A DNA stretch of 64,000 bases, from the NCBI RefSeq assembly GCF_001049895.1, contig NZ_CVPE01000004.1, forward strand, positions 372,001 to 436,000, read 5' to 3'. This document shows positions 44,660-54,521 of this stretch, piece after piece (positions within the stretch are counted from its first letter, which is position 1; every line of letters starts with the position of its first letter). The notes under the pieces are model-generated. The model saw only the letters and a list, made by a program, of their open reading frames with translations. It was not told the origin of the DNA and searched no databases. The translations under genes and the position numbers were made by a program. The DNA is from Rubeoparvulum massiliense. GTDB lineage: Bacteria > Bacillota > Bacilli > Rubeoparvulales > Rubeoparvulaceae.

Positions 44660-45193
44660 GTGGGGGCTGTTCCATCCAGCTATTATCTATCATAATGTTC
44701 GCTCCGTCTTCCGTTAAGAGATGCTCCATTTGTGTAAGTTCTAATTTTCATGGAAAACGTTTCCGTTTTATGGAATAGCATCATTCTATCAGAAAAAGGG
44801 GATTTCATCGAATCAGTTACCAAATGATCCAGTAAATCTGGTGCAGGCAAATCATCATCATGCAGTTTTTCTGTTGCTATATTGATATGTTTCTGGTACA
44901 TTTTTTCCATGTAGGAAATATTTTCTTGATCTCGGGTCTTGTGCTACTTGACTAAAGGCAACAAGTAGGGCTTTGCTGGTTGCGTCGTTATTTATATTGT
45001 CATACAAATGGCCAATTTCTAAACCATGAAGGGTTCTTTTCTGTCCAAAAAATCCGTTTAGATAACTTTGCCTACCAATATAGTCTATTCCATCTGGTGT
45101 CGGTATTACTGGAGGGTTTCTTAAAAGCCCCTTTGATTCTAAGGCATCATTCACTTCAGCTATCAAATTCGCCGTTTTTGTTAGGCAGTCCAT
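44660..45193 (-). pseudogene. DUF3231-family protein, frameshifted C-terminal part
   Basis: Minus-strand sequence from 45193 reads LTKTANLIAEVNDALESKGL, DGIDYIGRQSYLNGFFG, LVAFSQVAQDPRSRKYFLHG. Near 44905 the frame shifts to KHINIATEKLHDDDLPAPDL and SPFSDRMMLFHKT. Together these follow the second half of DUF3231 proteins, which are common, often spore-related Bacillales proteins of unknown function. The N-terminal half is missing, and a frameshift and altered end confirm decay. Confidence 0.7.
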
Positions 45194-45216
45194 AAAGAAC
45201 GTCCGAATATCTTTGT

Positions 45217-45266
45217 AAGCGTAAAATAATCCCCACCTATTTTTAGATGGGGATTATTTTACGCTT
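45217..45266. terminator. Perfect 19-bp inverted repeat, bidirectional terminator
   Basis: AAGCGTAAAATAATCCCCA and TGGGGATTATTTTACGCTT enclose a 12-base loop. T-rich sequence follows on the plus strand. It sits upstream of the DUF3231 relic and may belong to a lost convergent gene. Confidence 0.75.
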
Positions 45267-45339
45267 TATTTAGATTTATTTGGAACACGACATTCTTCTG
45301 GAATGGCTACTGACCATGGTAAAAGCTGATTGTTTATGG

Positions 45340-45575
45340 CATTATTGAAATGTAACAAATGGCAGTTAATTCATGCAACAAAAAAAGCCGCTTGCCAACA
45401 TCTATAAAAATGCATACACTCCTTTTGGGCATTACGTTCAAGGAGGGTATTTAGGAGATGTTAGCAATGGCTGAGATTCATTATATTAGATTGGAAACAT
45501 ACGTAAAAGACAGGTCTTATGCATCGGTCGCAAACCAGGTGGGCAGAGAGCCTCGAACTGTACAGAAATATGTTT
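45340..45575 (+). pseudogene. IS21-family istA 5' remnant with element end
   Basis: The ATG at 45458, behind AAGGAGG, encodes MAEIHYIRLETYVKDRSYAS followed by VANQVGREPRTVQKY, the N-terminal helix-turn-helix of IstA transposases. The upstream 45340-45415 segment, with TTAATTCATGCAACAAAAA and a GCTTGCCAACA motif, is the probable element end. After about 40 codons the reading passes into unrelated recombinase sequence. Confidence 0.75.
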
Positions 45576-45743
45576 GCATCCGGTGCAAGGATGAAGGACA
45601 TCCAAATGCGACTAGGGCATTCACGAATAAGTACGACAATGGACATCTACACACATGTCATTGAAAAAACAGATGAGCAATTAAGTGAACGTCTGTCAAA
45701 TTATTTGAATGACGATGAAACAGATGACTCACAAAAAGAGTAG
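45576..45743 (+). pseudogene. C-terminal fragment of a tyrosine recombinase (phage/ICE integrase)
   Basis: The frame ASGARMKDIQMRLGHSRIST, then TMDIYTHVIEKTDEQLSERL, is the integrase C-terminus with the HxxR-region LGHS.I.TT and the catalytic Tyr in the YTHV motif. The catalytic core upstream is missing, replaced by istA sequence. It lies right beside rpsI, which suggests the foreign block entered with an integrase-bearing element. Confidence 0.8.
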
Positions 45744-45802
45744 AAAATTTTTTTATTGTTTTTCTCGTCATTTTTTCGTCACAAGGGTGATTTTTAGTAA
45801 AA

Positions 45803-45844
45803 ACAGCTCGCTTGAGACAATTGAGAGAGTCCCAAGCGAGCTGT
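45803..45844 (-). terminator. Terminator of the ribosomal protein superoperon after rpsI
   Basis: On the minus strand ACAGCTCGCTTG pairs perfectly with CAAGCGAGCTGT, followed by TTTTTACT. Confidence 0.88.
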
Positions 45845-45866
45845 AATCCTTGATACAACAAGGTTC

Positions 45867-46259
45867 TTAACGTTTTGAGAACTGTGGTGCACGACGAGCT
45901 GCTTTAAGACCGTATTTTTTACGTTCCTTCATCCGTGGGTCACGGGTTAGGAAACCAGCACGTTTTAATGGTGCGCGTAGTTCAGGATCTACTTGTAATA
46001 ATGCACGAGCGATCCCGTGGCGAATAGCGCCTGCTTGGCCTGTATAGCCACCACCATTTACGTTAACATATACATCGTAACGACCGATGGTTTCTGTTGC
46101 AACTAAAGGTTGTTTAACGATGGTTTTTAATGTTTCTAAGCCGAAATATTCATCGATGCTTCGTTTATTAATCAGAATCTGGCCATCACCTGGTACGAGA
46201 CGTACACGAGCAATGGAGCTCTTGCGACGACCTGTTCCAATATATTGTACTTGTGCCAC
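45867..46259 (-). CDS. rpsI: 30S ribosomal protein S9
   Basis: The 130-residue product starts [20 protein letters not shown] and ends in the basic RRAPQFSKR tail that reaches the P-site tRNA. It lies 17 bases downstream of rplM, the usual S9-L13 pair, and is the last gene of the superoperon here. Confidence 0.97.
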   Translation of the reverse strand: MAQVQYIGTGRRKSSIARVRLVPGDGQILINKRSIDEYFGLETLKTIVKQPLVATETIGRYDVYVNVNGGGYTGQAGAIRHGIARALLQVDPELRAPLKRAGFLTRDPRMKERKKYGLKAARRAPQFSKR

Positions 46260-46276
46260 TGATTCAACCTCCTATC

Positions 46277-46714
46277 TTATCCACGAAGTTCCCATACTTC
46301 AGGTTTTTGTGCTGCATGGGGATGTTCTGCACCTGCATATACTTTTAACTTAGTTAATTGTTGACGTCCGAGTGTACCTTTTGGTAGCATGCCGCGTACA
46401 GCCAATTCAATCATCCGCTCAGGTCTTCTGGCTAACATTTCGGCAGCTGTTAGAACCTTTAATCCGCCTGGGAAACCAGAGTGACGGACATACTCTTTTT
46501 GGTTCATTTTGTTACCTGTTAATTTAATTTGATTCGCATTGATAATGATTACGAAATCACCTGTATCCACATGGGGAGTATAGGTAGGCTTATATTTGCC
46601 ACGAAGAATGGAAGCAACTTCGGAAGCTAAGCGGCCAAGAGTTTGGTCTGCTGCATCAACAACATACCATTTGCGCTCAACTTCATTTGGCTTGGCCATA
46701 TATGTGGTACGCAT
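46277..46714 (-). CDS. rplM: 50S ribosomal protein L13
   Basis: The 145-residue product includes [28 protein letters not shown]-type core (residues about 12-40) and the [20 protein letters not shown] motif. L13 is an early assembly protein of the 50S subunit. A hairpin after truA (46783-46803) separates it from the genes upstream, so rplM-rpsI probably has its own promoter within 46715-46780; I see no clear consensus. Confidence 0.97.
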   Translation of the reverse strand: MRTTYMAKPNEVERKWYVVDAADQTLGRLASEVASILRGKYKPTYTPHVDTGDFVIIINANQIKLTGNKMNQKEYVRHSGFPGGLKVLTAAEMLARRPERMIELAVRGMLPKGTLGRQQLTKLKVYAGAEHPHAAQKPEVWELRG

Positions 46715-46782
46715 TCAATTCCCTCCTGATCTTATCCGTTTGTCTCACTTGTGTTATTCATTTCATTACTTTCTATGCAAAA

Positions 46783-46804
46783 ACCCGGGGCTATGGGTTT
46801 TATA
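46783..46804 (-). terminator. Terminator-like hairpin between truA and rplM
   Basis: On the minus strand AAAACCC and GGGTTTTT flank ATAGCCCC; the T-run is part of the arm. Confidence 0.6.
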
Positions 46805-46827
46805 CGCCAACTAACATAATACTAAAA

Positions 46828-47619
46828 TCACGGGAGCGAGTCAATAGAAAAATCACGAGGTCCCGTTGTTTTTCTTTCGTTTTCATAGGTGATGGAGTAA
46901 AGTACCAATCCTTGGGGTGGTGCAGTTTCACCAGCAAGCTGACGATCCTGTGCCGCAAGGATTTTTGCCATCTCCTCTGAGGAACGCTTCCCTTGTCCTA
47001 CCTCGAGGAGAGTACCCACGATAATCCGAACCATATTATAGAGAAAGCCGTTGCCAGTGATATCGAAATGGAGTAAAGGCCCCTCCTCTGTAATCTGAAT
47101 GGAATGGATGGTGCGTACTTTATCCTCCACCTGTGCTCGGGCAGAGCAGAAGGTCGTAAAGTCATGGCTACCTACTAGCGAGCTGGCAGCCACCCTCATG
47201 GCTTCTACCTGAAGTGGTTGGCGCGCAAGTAAGGCATAATGACGCCAGATGAGATGAGGGAAGCTTCCGCGCATAATTGTATAGCGATACCTCTTACAAT
47301 GCGGTGTAAAGCGTGCATGAAATGACGGGGGTACATCCATACCCCTCCAGACGATGAGATCATCTGGAAGCAATCTCTGCAGCGCGAAGGGTAGACGATC
47401 GGCAGGAATCGTTGATGATGTCTCAAAATGCACCACCTGCTGGAGAGCATGGACGCCAGCATCGGTTCGTCCTGCTCCGGTAATCGTCACAGGATGCTGT
47501 AAGAGGCTTGTTAAGCTTTCCTGAAGTACTTCTTGTACCGTTCGTAAATTGCCTTCCTGCTGCTGAAACCCATGAAAATGGGTACCCTCATAGCTGAGAT
47601 CGAGACGAATTCTCCGCAT
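46828..47619 (-). CDS. truA: tRNA pseudouridine(38-40) synthase TruA
   Basis: The 263-residue product isomerises uridines 38-40 in the anticodon stem. The catalytic Asp lies in GAGRTDAGVHALQQVVHF, and RYRYTIM and NMVRIIVGTLLEVG are family motifs. The ATG at 47619 overlaps the ecfT stop (TAATG) and has AGGAGG upstream inside ecfT. Confidence 0.96.
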   Translation of the reverse strand: MRRIRLDLSYEGTHFHGFQQQEGNLRTVQEVLQESLTSLLQHPVTITGAGRTDAGVHALQQVVHFETSSTIPADRLPFALQRLLPDDLIVWRGMDVPPSFHARFTPHCKRYRYTIMRGSFPHLIWRHYALLARQPLQVEAMRVAASSLVGSHDFTTFCSARAQVEDKVRTIHSIQITEEGPLLHFDITGNGFLYNMVRIIVGTLLEVGQGKRSSEEMAKILAAQDRQLAGETAPPQGLVLYSITYENERKTTGPRDFSIDSLP

Positions 47620-48422
47620 TATCCCCACCTCCTCAAGAGCATTAATCCTAGCAGTAAGAGGAGAGCAAAGAGGAGAGCCAAGCCATCCAGTCGGGAGAAA
47701 TGCATCTGCTTACGTCGTGTTCTCCCCGCTCCGCCATGATAACATCTTGCTTCCATGGCTAAGGAAAGTTCATCGGCACGGCGAAAAGCACTGAGAAACA
47801 GCGGTATAAGAATCGGGACCATGCTTTTTGCCCGCTTTAATAATGACCCACTTTGAAAATTGACCCCTCGTGAGGTCTGTGCCTTTACGATTTTTTCTGT
47901 CTCCTCCAAAAGCGTGGGGATAAATCGTAAAGCAATGGACATCATGAGAGCTAGCTCATGCGCTGGCAGTCCCAACCTTGCAAATGGTCGGAGCAAATTT
48001 TCCATCCCATCGGTCAAGTCCATGGGGGACGTGGTCAATGTAAGTAAGGAAGCGATAAGCATTAATAGGATGAGACGTATACTGATGGCAACCGCTTGAA
48101 TAACACCCTTCTCATAAATCTGTAGCCAACCCCAAGCGAATAAGATCTCTCCTTCATGGGTCATAAGAATATGCAGTAGGGCAGTCAAAAGCACGATCCA
48201 AAGAATGGGCTTCAAGCCGCGAAGAAGATAGCCTCCTGGTACTTGAGACATCCAGGCGATGAGCAAGGATATGGCGATCATAAAGAGGTTCGTACTCCAA
48301 TTATTGACTAAAAAAATCACCATCACATAGAAAAAAACAAAGAGTAGCTTTGTCCTTGGGTCTAGTCGATGGATGGCAGAGTCGCCTTTAATATATTGAC
48401 CAATGGTGATTTGTTCGAGCAT
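47619..48422 (-). CDS. ecfT: ECF transporter transmembrane protein EcfT
   Basis: The 267-residue product has five to six membrane helices and two Ala-Arg-Gly-type coupling motifs in its cytoplasmic helices (AQTSRGVNF and AMEARCYHGG) that contact the EcfA ATPases. EcfT joins the ATPase pair to many vitamin-binding S components. It follows ecfA2 by three bases. Confidence 0.94.
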   Translation of the reverse strand: MLEQITIGQYIKGDSAIHRLDPRTKLLFVFFYVMVIFLVNNWSTNLFMIAISLLIAWMSQVPGGYLLRGLKPILWIVLLTALLHILMTHEGEILFAWGWLQIYEKGVIQAVAISIRLILLMLIASLLTLTTSPMDLTDGMENLLRPFARLGLPAHELALMMSIALRFIPTLLEETEKIVKAQTSRGVNFQSGSLLKRAKSMVPILIPLFLSAFRRADELSLAMEARCYHGGAGRTRRKQMHFSRLDGLALLFALLLLLGLMLLRRWG

Positions 48423-48425
48423 GGT

Positions 48426-49597
48426 TCATCCCCCATGTTCCCAATGCTTCCGTATTTGGACAACCAGATCCTCTACCCGAAAGAGGTTGGTAGGAAGTGT
48501 AACTTTTCCACAGGCATTGATACGCTGGATAAACTGTAAAATTTCTGGTAACTCTAATCCTAAAGCTTCTGCTTCGTCAGCATGGGTGAAGATATCTGTA
48601 GGTGTACCTTCCAGCACCACTCCACCCTGTGACATTACAACAATCTGATTCGCATAGCGGACTACATCCTCCATACTATGGGTAACGAGAATGGTAGTCA
48701 TCCTTCGCTGCTGGTGCATGGTATGGATCAGTTCGAGAATCTCCCGACTACCAGCAGGATCTAAACCTGCCGTAGGCTCATCAAGGATCAGTACCGCTGG
48801 CTCCATGGCAAGAATACCTGCAATAGCCACACGCCGCATCTGCCCGCCACTCAGCTCATAGGGAGAACGTTGATATAGGCGGGGGGCTTGCAAACCCACC
48901 AACTGCAAAGCATGGGGAGCCTTGGCTTCGGCCTCTCCCTGTGGGGTTCCAAAGGTGAGAGGACCGAACATGACGGCATTGAGCACCGTATATGCAAACA
49001 AATGATGCTCTGGATACTGAAGAGCAGGGTAGGGTAAATTCAGAAAATCCCCCGCCACCCAGAGGTATCAAACCCGGCCGTAGGCTCATCAAGGATCAGT
49101 ACCGCTGGCTCCATGGCAAGAATCCCTGAAATAGCCACACGCCGCATCTGCCCGCCACTCAGCTCATAGGGAGAACGTTGATATAGGCGGGGGTCTTGCA
49201 AACCCACCAACTGCAATGCATGGGTAGCCTTGGCTTCGGCCTCTCCTTGTGGGCTTCCAAAGTTGAGAGGACCGAACATGACGTCATTGAGCACCGTATC
49301 TGCAAACAATTGATGCTCTGGATACTGAAAGACCATTCCAACCTGCTGCCTTAAGCCTTGCAGATTCTGCTTGCGATCCGAGGTAATTCGATGTTCGCCA
49401 ACATGGACATCCCCCTTGGTCGGTAGGAGTAAACCATTGAGCAATTGAATCAGGGTAGATTTACCTGAGCCCGTATGCCCGATAATCCCTAGGAATGTGT
49501 GGTCTGGGATGGTGAGTGAAACATCATGGAGGGCCACCTTTTCAAAAGGAGTCCCTTGTTTATACACATACGAGACATGATTTAGCGTAATTTGCAT
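48426..49597 (-). pseudogene. ecfA2: ECF transporter ATPase EcfA2, split by an imperfect internal duplication
   Basis: The first part (from the ATG at 49597) has Walker A GHTGSGKST (40-48), Q-loop FQYPEHQLF, signature LSGGQMRR and Walker B ILDEPTAG, then hits a stop near 49040. The second part (to 48426) repeats the segment from YPEHHLF through DEPTAGLD and goes on to the normal C-terminus. The repeated segment is about 48735-49020 versus 49035-49330, roughly 90 percent identical. Removing one copy would restore a protein of about 288 residues, the usual EcfA2 length. Either the gene is truly broken or the assembly is wrong here. Confidence 0.85.
48735..49330 (-). repeat. Imperfect tandem duplication inside ecfA2
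   Basis: Two adjoining copies of about 290 bp cover the signature and Walker B coding region. Differences are scattered single-base changes, many of them transversions, and become dense near the inner junction (49030-49080). Confidence 0.85.
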
Positions 49598-50418
49598 AGC
49601 TCCTCCACCAACTTCTCCATGCTCCCTTCAGCATGACCAACTGGTATTCCCACTTTCCGTAGTTCATCGCTCAGTTGGTATACGAAGGGGACCTCTAAAT
49701 GTAATTGTTGCAAGCGTTCAACCTGTTGAAAGATCTCATCCGGCTTCCCTGTCATCACAATCTGTCCAGCCTCCATCACAATGAGTCGTTGCGATTGGAA
49801 GGCCTCCCGCATATCATGAGTAATCTGAATCACTGTCATGCCTTCCTCATCATTGAGGCGACGAGCTACCTGTAATACCTCTTTTCTACCTTGAGGATCG
49901 AGCATGGAGGTTGCTTCATCCAGTACCATAATGGTAGGACGCATGGCGAAAATGCCTGCAATAGCCACTCTTTGTTTCTGACCACCTGACAAGTAGTGGG
50001 GCTCGGCATGACGATATGCGTCCAGTTGTACGGTGCGTAGTGCTTCATCAATCCGTTCCTCCATGAGTGCAGGGGGGAGTCCTAGATTCTCCATACCAAA
50101 AGCGATATCGTCCTCTACCGTAGCAGCCACAATCTGATTATCGGGATTCTGAAAGACCATCCCTACTTGCTGACGAATGGTCCAGATGCTCGCTTCATCA
50201 TGCGTAGAGTACCCATTCACCCACACCTTGCCCTCTGAGGGGAGGAGTAGGCCGTTGAGCAGCTTCGCCAAGGTGGATTTACCTGAACCATTATGTCCTA
50301 AGATGGAGACGTACTCTCCAGGCAGAATCTCTAGATTAATCTGTTTCAATGCATCGATCTTCTCACCTTGTTGCTCATAGCTGAAGCTTACATTCTCTAG
50401 GCGGATTATTGGCTCCAT
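49582..50418 (-). CDS. ecfA1: ECF transporter ATPase EcfA1
   Basis: The 278-residue product has Walker A GHNGSGKST (41-49), Q-loop VFQNPDNQIV, signature LSGGQKQRVA and Walker B IMVLDEATSMLDP, with the C-terminal helical motif of EcfA proteins. It energises vitamin uptake together with EcfA2 and EcfT. The ATG at 50418 with GTGAGGA upstream is used; the 28-residue extension before it has no homology. It overlaps ecfA2 by 16 bases. Confidence 0.95.
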   Translation of the reverse strand: MEPIIRLENVSFSYEQQGEKIDALKQINLEILPGEYVSILGHNGSGKSTLAKLLNGLLLPSEGKVWVNGYSTHDEASIWTIRQQVGMVFQNPDNQIVAATVEDDIAFGMENLGLPPALMEERIDEALRTVQLDAYRHAEPHYLSGGQKQRVAIAGIFAMRPTIMVLDEATSMLDPQGRKEVLQVARRLNDEEGMTVIQITHDMREAFQSQRLIVMEAGQIVMTGKPDEIFQQVERLQQLHLEVPFVYQLSDELRKVGIPVGHAEGSMEKLVEELCKLR

Positions 50419-50543
50419 ATTCCTCACCCTTGTCCATTGCTTATCGCCGCTGAAATACTGAGATAAAGAAAAAAAGGGCAGAACAGATATTGGAAGAACC
50501 AACTCTGATATAACCCTTTTCTTTCTTCACACCAGGTACATTG

Positions 50544-50906
50544 TTAGACTAATTCGAGGTAGACCATTTCTGCACCGTCTCCACGGCGTGGTCCAATTTT
50601 AATAATACGGGTATAACCGCCTTGACGATCTTCGTACTTCTTAGCGATGTCGTCAAACAGTTTTTGAATGGCATCTTGGCCATTAGCTTCATCCGCAACC
50701 TCTTTACGAACAAAGGTAGCCACTTGGCGACGTGCGTGCAAATCGCCCCGTTTAGCTAATGTAATCATTTTTTCTGCGATGGAGCGCACTTCTTTAGCCT
50801 TGGCTTCAGTAGTTTCAATGCGCTCATAGATGATTAGGTCTGTAACCAGATCGCGAAATAGGGCTTTTCGCGCAGATGAATCGCGCCCTAATTTTTGGTA
50901 TGCCAT
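50544..50906 (-). CDS. rplQ: 50S ribosomal protein L17
   Basis: The 120-residue product starts [20 protein letters not shown] and ends [12 protein letters not shown], full length for Firmicute L17. It lies 29 bases after rpoA, the usual place at the end of the alpha operon. Confidence 0.97.
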   Translation of the reverse strand: MAYQKLGRDSSARKALFRDLVTDLIIYERIETTEAKAKEVRSIAEKMITLAKRGDLHARRQVATFVRKEVADEANGQDAIQKLFDDIAKKYEDRQGGYTRIIKIGPRRGDGAEMVYLELV

Positions 50907-50935
50907 CTCTGTTCCCTCCTTCTGTTGTATGCTGT

Positions 50936-51880
50936 TTAGTCTTCGGTTCGGAGACTTAAGCCTAATTCACGAAGCTTTTCTACAACTTCCTCCAAAGACT
51001 TCCGTCCCAAATTACGAACCTTCATCATATCTTCTTCTGTTTTCTGCGTTAGTTCTTGAACAGTATTGATACCAGCACGTTTTAAGCAATTATATGAACG
51101 AACAGACAATTCCAGTTCTTCAATGGTCATTTCAAGAACTTTCTCTTTCTCATCGTTCTCTTTCTCGATCATAATCTCTGCTTCTTGTGCTTCATCTGTC
51201 AAGGAAACAAATAGATTCAGGTGTTCTGTTAAGATCTTGGCTCCAAGACTAACTGTTTCCTCGGGTCGCAAGGTCCCGTCAGTCCAGACTTCCAATGTCA
51301 ACTTATCATAATTGGTTACTTGCCCAACACGTGTGTTCTCTATATGAAAGTTAGCACGTTCTACTGGTGAATAGAGGGAGTCAATAGGAATTACACCAAT
51401 GGGTTGGTCATCCCGCTTATTACGCTCTGCAGGGACATATCCACGTCCACGATTGGCAGTCATTCGCATATGAATCTGCCCTTTATTAGCCAGATGGCAA
51501 ATAACTAGATCAGGATTCAGGATTTCCACATCACTATCCGCACGAATGTCGGCTGCAGTAATGACTCCTTCACCTGTACCATCAATTTCGAGAATTTTTT
51601 CTTCTTGTGAGTGGATACGAAGCGCTAATCGTTTTAAATTGAGAATGATTTCGGTAGTATCTTCTACTACACCTTCAATGGTAGAGAATTCGTGAAGAAC
51701 CCCTTCAATTTGCACAGAAGTAACAGCAGCTCCTGGTAATGAAGAGAGCAGGATACGGCGCAAGGAATTTCCTAGCGTTGTACCATAGCCGCGCTCAAGA
51801 GGCTCTACCACGAACTTCCCATATGTTCCATCCTCAGAACATTCGACGATCTCCACTTTTGGCTTTTCTATTTCGATCAT
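50936..51880 (-). CDS. rpoA: RNA polymerase alpha subunit
   Basis: The 314-residue product has the N-terminal assembly domain ([20 protein letters not shown], which contacts beta) and the C-terminal domain with [18 protein letters not shown] and [11 protein letters not shown], which bind UP elements and activators. The start is the ATG at 51880 (MIEIEKP) behind AAGGAGGG. The 5' extension to 51937 is spurious. Confidence 0.98.
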   Translation of the reverse strand: MIEIEKPKVEIVECSEDGTYGKFVVEPLERGYGTTLGNSLRRILLSSLPGAAVTSVQIEGVLHEFSTIEGVVEDTTEIILNLKRLALRIHSQEEKILEIDGTGEGVITAADIRADSDVEILNPDLVICHLANKGQIHMRMTANRGRGYVPAERNKRDDQPIGVIPIDSLYSPVERANFHIENTRVGQVTNYDKLTLEVWTDGTLRPEETVSLGAKILTEHLNLFVSLTDEAQEAEIMIEKENDEKEKVLEMTIEELELSVRSYNCLKRAGINTVQELTQKTEEDMMKVRNLGRKSLEEVVEKLRELGLSLRTED

Positions 51881-52050
51881 AGAAATGAACCCTCCTTCAA
51901 ACGTCGAAAAAGTCCGGTGTTCGACCCTCTTGTGCACCGGAGCTTTTGGAACGGTGGTACCCGAACAGTAAACTTACATCCCACACGGATGTTACATATT
52001 ACCTGTTTAGTCTTTCCAGTTTAGACCAATTCTAAACCAGTTAGCATCCA

Positions 52051-52452
52051 TCACACACGACGACGTTTTGGTGGGCGACAGCCGTTATGGGGAATTGGTG
52101 TAACGTCTTTGATTGCGTTAATTTCCAAGCCAGCTGCTTGCAAGGAGCGGATAGCTGCCTCACGACCAGACCCTGGACCTTTCACCATTACTTCCACCTG
52201 TTTCATACCATGCTCCATCGCAGCTTTAGCAGCAGTTTCTGCAGCCATTTGTGCTGCGAATGGTGTACTCTTACGAGAACCTCTGAAGCCAAGTCCACCG
52301 GCACTAGCCCAGGAGATGGCATTACCATGTGGGTCTGTAATCGTCACGATGGTGTTATTAAACGTGCTACGGATATGAGCTACGCCAGATTCTACGTTCT
52401 TCCGGTCACGACGTTTTGTACGAACTGTTTTAGTAGCTTTCGCTTTAGCCAT
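52051..52452 (-). CDS. rpsK: 30S ribosomal protein S11
   Basis: The 133-residue product has [20 protein letters not shown] and ends [13 protein letters not shown], complete. S11 lines the platform around the E site and the mRNA exit. A 170-base spacer to rpoA (51881-52050) holds no gene. Confidence 0.98.
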   Translation of the reverse strand: MAKAKATKTVRTKRRDRKNVESGVAHIRSTFNNTIVTITDPHGNAISWASAGGLGFRGSRKSTPFAAQMAAETAAKAAMEHGMKQVEVMVKGPGSGREAAIRSLQAAGLEINAIKDVTPIPHNGCRPPKRRRV

Positions 52453-52475
52453 GGTTACATTACCCCCCTTTTACC

Positions 52476-52844
52476 TTATTTTTTCTTGTTTGCTACTGTA
52501 CGAGCAGGACCTTTACGCGTACGTGCATTGGTTTTACTACGTTGACCACGAACTGGTAAACCACGACGATGACGAAGTCCACGATAGGAACCAATCTCTA
52601 CTAAACGTTTAATATTGAGGGCTACTTCACGACGAAGGTCACCTTCAACTTTGACGTGTTTATCAATATATTCACGCAGACGAGCCACTTCATCCTCTGT
52701 AAGGTCGCGAACTCGTGTATCTGCGCTCACATTGGCTGCTTTTAAAATTTGTTGAGCCGTAGACCGACCAATCCCGAAAATGTACGTAAGAGCAACTTCA
52801 ACTTGCTTATCACGTGGTAAGTCTACACCAGCAATACGTGCCAT
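52476..52844 (-). CDS. rpsM: 30S ribosomal protein S13
   Basis: The 122-residue product starts [20 protein letters not shown] and has [20 protein letters not shown] near its basic C-terminal tail, which contacts the P-site tRNA. Complete. Confidence 0.98.
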   Translation of the reverse strand: MARIAGVDLPRDKQVEVALTYIFGIGRSTAQQILKAANVSADTRVRDLTEDEVARLREYIDKHVKVEGDLRREVALNIKRLVEIGSYRGLRHRRGLPVRGQRSKTNARTRKGPARTVANKKK

Positions 52845-52859
52845 GTAGGAAGCACCTCC

Positions 52860-53063
<204 letters not shown>

Positions 53064-53282
53064 CTATTTATAGCGATAGGTAATACGACCTCTTGTCAAA
53101 TCATAAGGAGAAAGCTCAACGGTTACTTTGTCGCCAGGTAGAATACGAATGAAATGCATCCGTATTTTTCCGGAGACGTGAGCAAGAACAACATGCCCGT
53201 TTTCCAACTCCACCTTAAACATGGCGTTAGGAAGTGGTTCAATCACTGTTCCTTCGACTTCAATTGCTTCTTCTTTAGCCAT
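53064..53282 (-). CDS. infA: Translation initiation factor IF-1
   Basis: The 72-residue OB-fold product ([40 protein letters not shown]) is complete and binds the 30S A site during initiation. The 90-base spacer to rpmJ carries a CCAGCA/TGCTGG hairpin and the palindrome TTCACCGGTGAA (about 53029-53040). Confidence 0.98.
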   Translation of the reverse strand: MAKEEAIEVEGTVIEPLPNAMFKVELENGHVVLAHVSGKIRMHFIRILPGDKVTVELSPYDLTRGRITYRYK

Positions 53283-53610
53283 GGCTTATCTCTCCTTTCT
53301 CCGACACTTCAGCTCGTTCAGTTATAAACTGTTGGATGGCAAAACGAATCTTGCCGTTGGAGACCCGATTATTTTCATGCATTGCCTTCACGACGTCGGG
53401 TGCAATCGCATGTTGAAATTCAACATGACTGATGTTTTTCTTCTTGGGAGTGTCAAACTTTCGTTTGTTCCCATCTGCTAGCAACAAGTACCGATCATCC
53501 TCAAATCCGACGATGATTGCATAATTGCCGGCATCGCGTCCACGGCAAATGCGAACGATCTCTCCTATTCGCGGTCTCGCATCAGAATCTACCACATTCA
53601 TCACCTTCAT
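53275..53610 (-). CDS. KOW-domain RNA-binding protein (YbzG/L14e-like)
   Basis: The 111-residue product has a KOW motif ([21 protein letters not shown]) as in the small L14e-like proteins encoded between map and infA in Bacillus. The C-terminal 40 residues ([20 protein letters not shown]) look helical. Its start and binding site lie in the spacer after adk; its end overlaps infA by eight bases. Confidence 0.82.
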   Translation of the reverse strand: MKVMNVVDSDARPRIGEIVRICRGRDAGNYAIIVGFEDDRYLLLADGNKRKFDTPKKKNISHVEFQHAIAPDVVKAMHENNRVSNGKIRFAIQQFITERAEVSEKGEISHG

Positions 53611-53794
53611 TTAGGCTTTTAATCGCGGAAACGGAACTGACATGAATCGTCAGTGGTACGCCCCTTACATCCCGAACAAGGGATGGTAGGCACTGATTGT
53701 CACTGAGGTGCAGATTCAAATTAGAAAAGTCGCCATGAACGTTAAGAAGCATAGGCCCCTGCCAACGCTTCCTATTGAGGGTACCTTCCATCTG
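53611..53794 (-). other. Structured spacer where map is expected
   Basis: No map gene is present between adk and the KOW gene. The mRNA-sense sequence around 53640-53705 can fold: CATCCC/GGGATG closes a six-base loop, nested within AGTGCC...GGC and CAGTG...CACTG arms. An open frame over this segment shows no similarity I recognise. Confidence 0.5.
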
Positions 53795-54460
<666 letters not shown>

Positions 54461-54521
54461 CTATCTCAGAACGTAACAGAGAAGGTAGACCGATGGATTG
54501 ATCCCACCGGCTCTCCATCTG

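Noticed and set aside
44461-44778. Plus-strand frame of 105 codons starting with TTG
   Set aside because: It follows a terminator T-tract, consists partly of GAGCGAATT repeats and runs antisense into the DUF3231 relic.
53582-53791. Minus-strand 69-codon frame considered as a map remnant
   Set aside because: The translation has none of the methionine aminopeptidase metal-ligand motifs and the region is better explained as a structured spacer.
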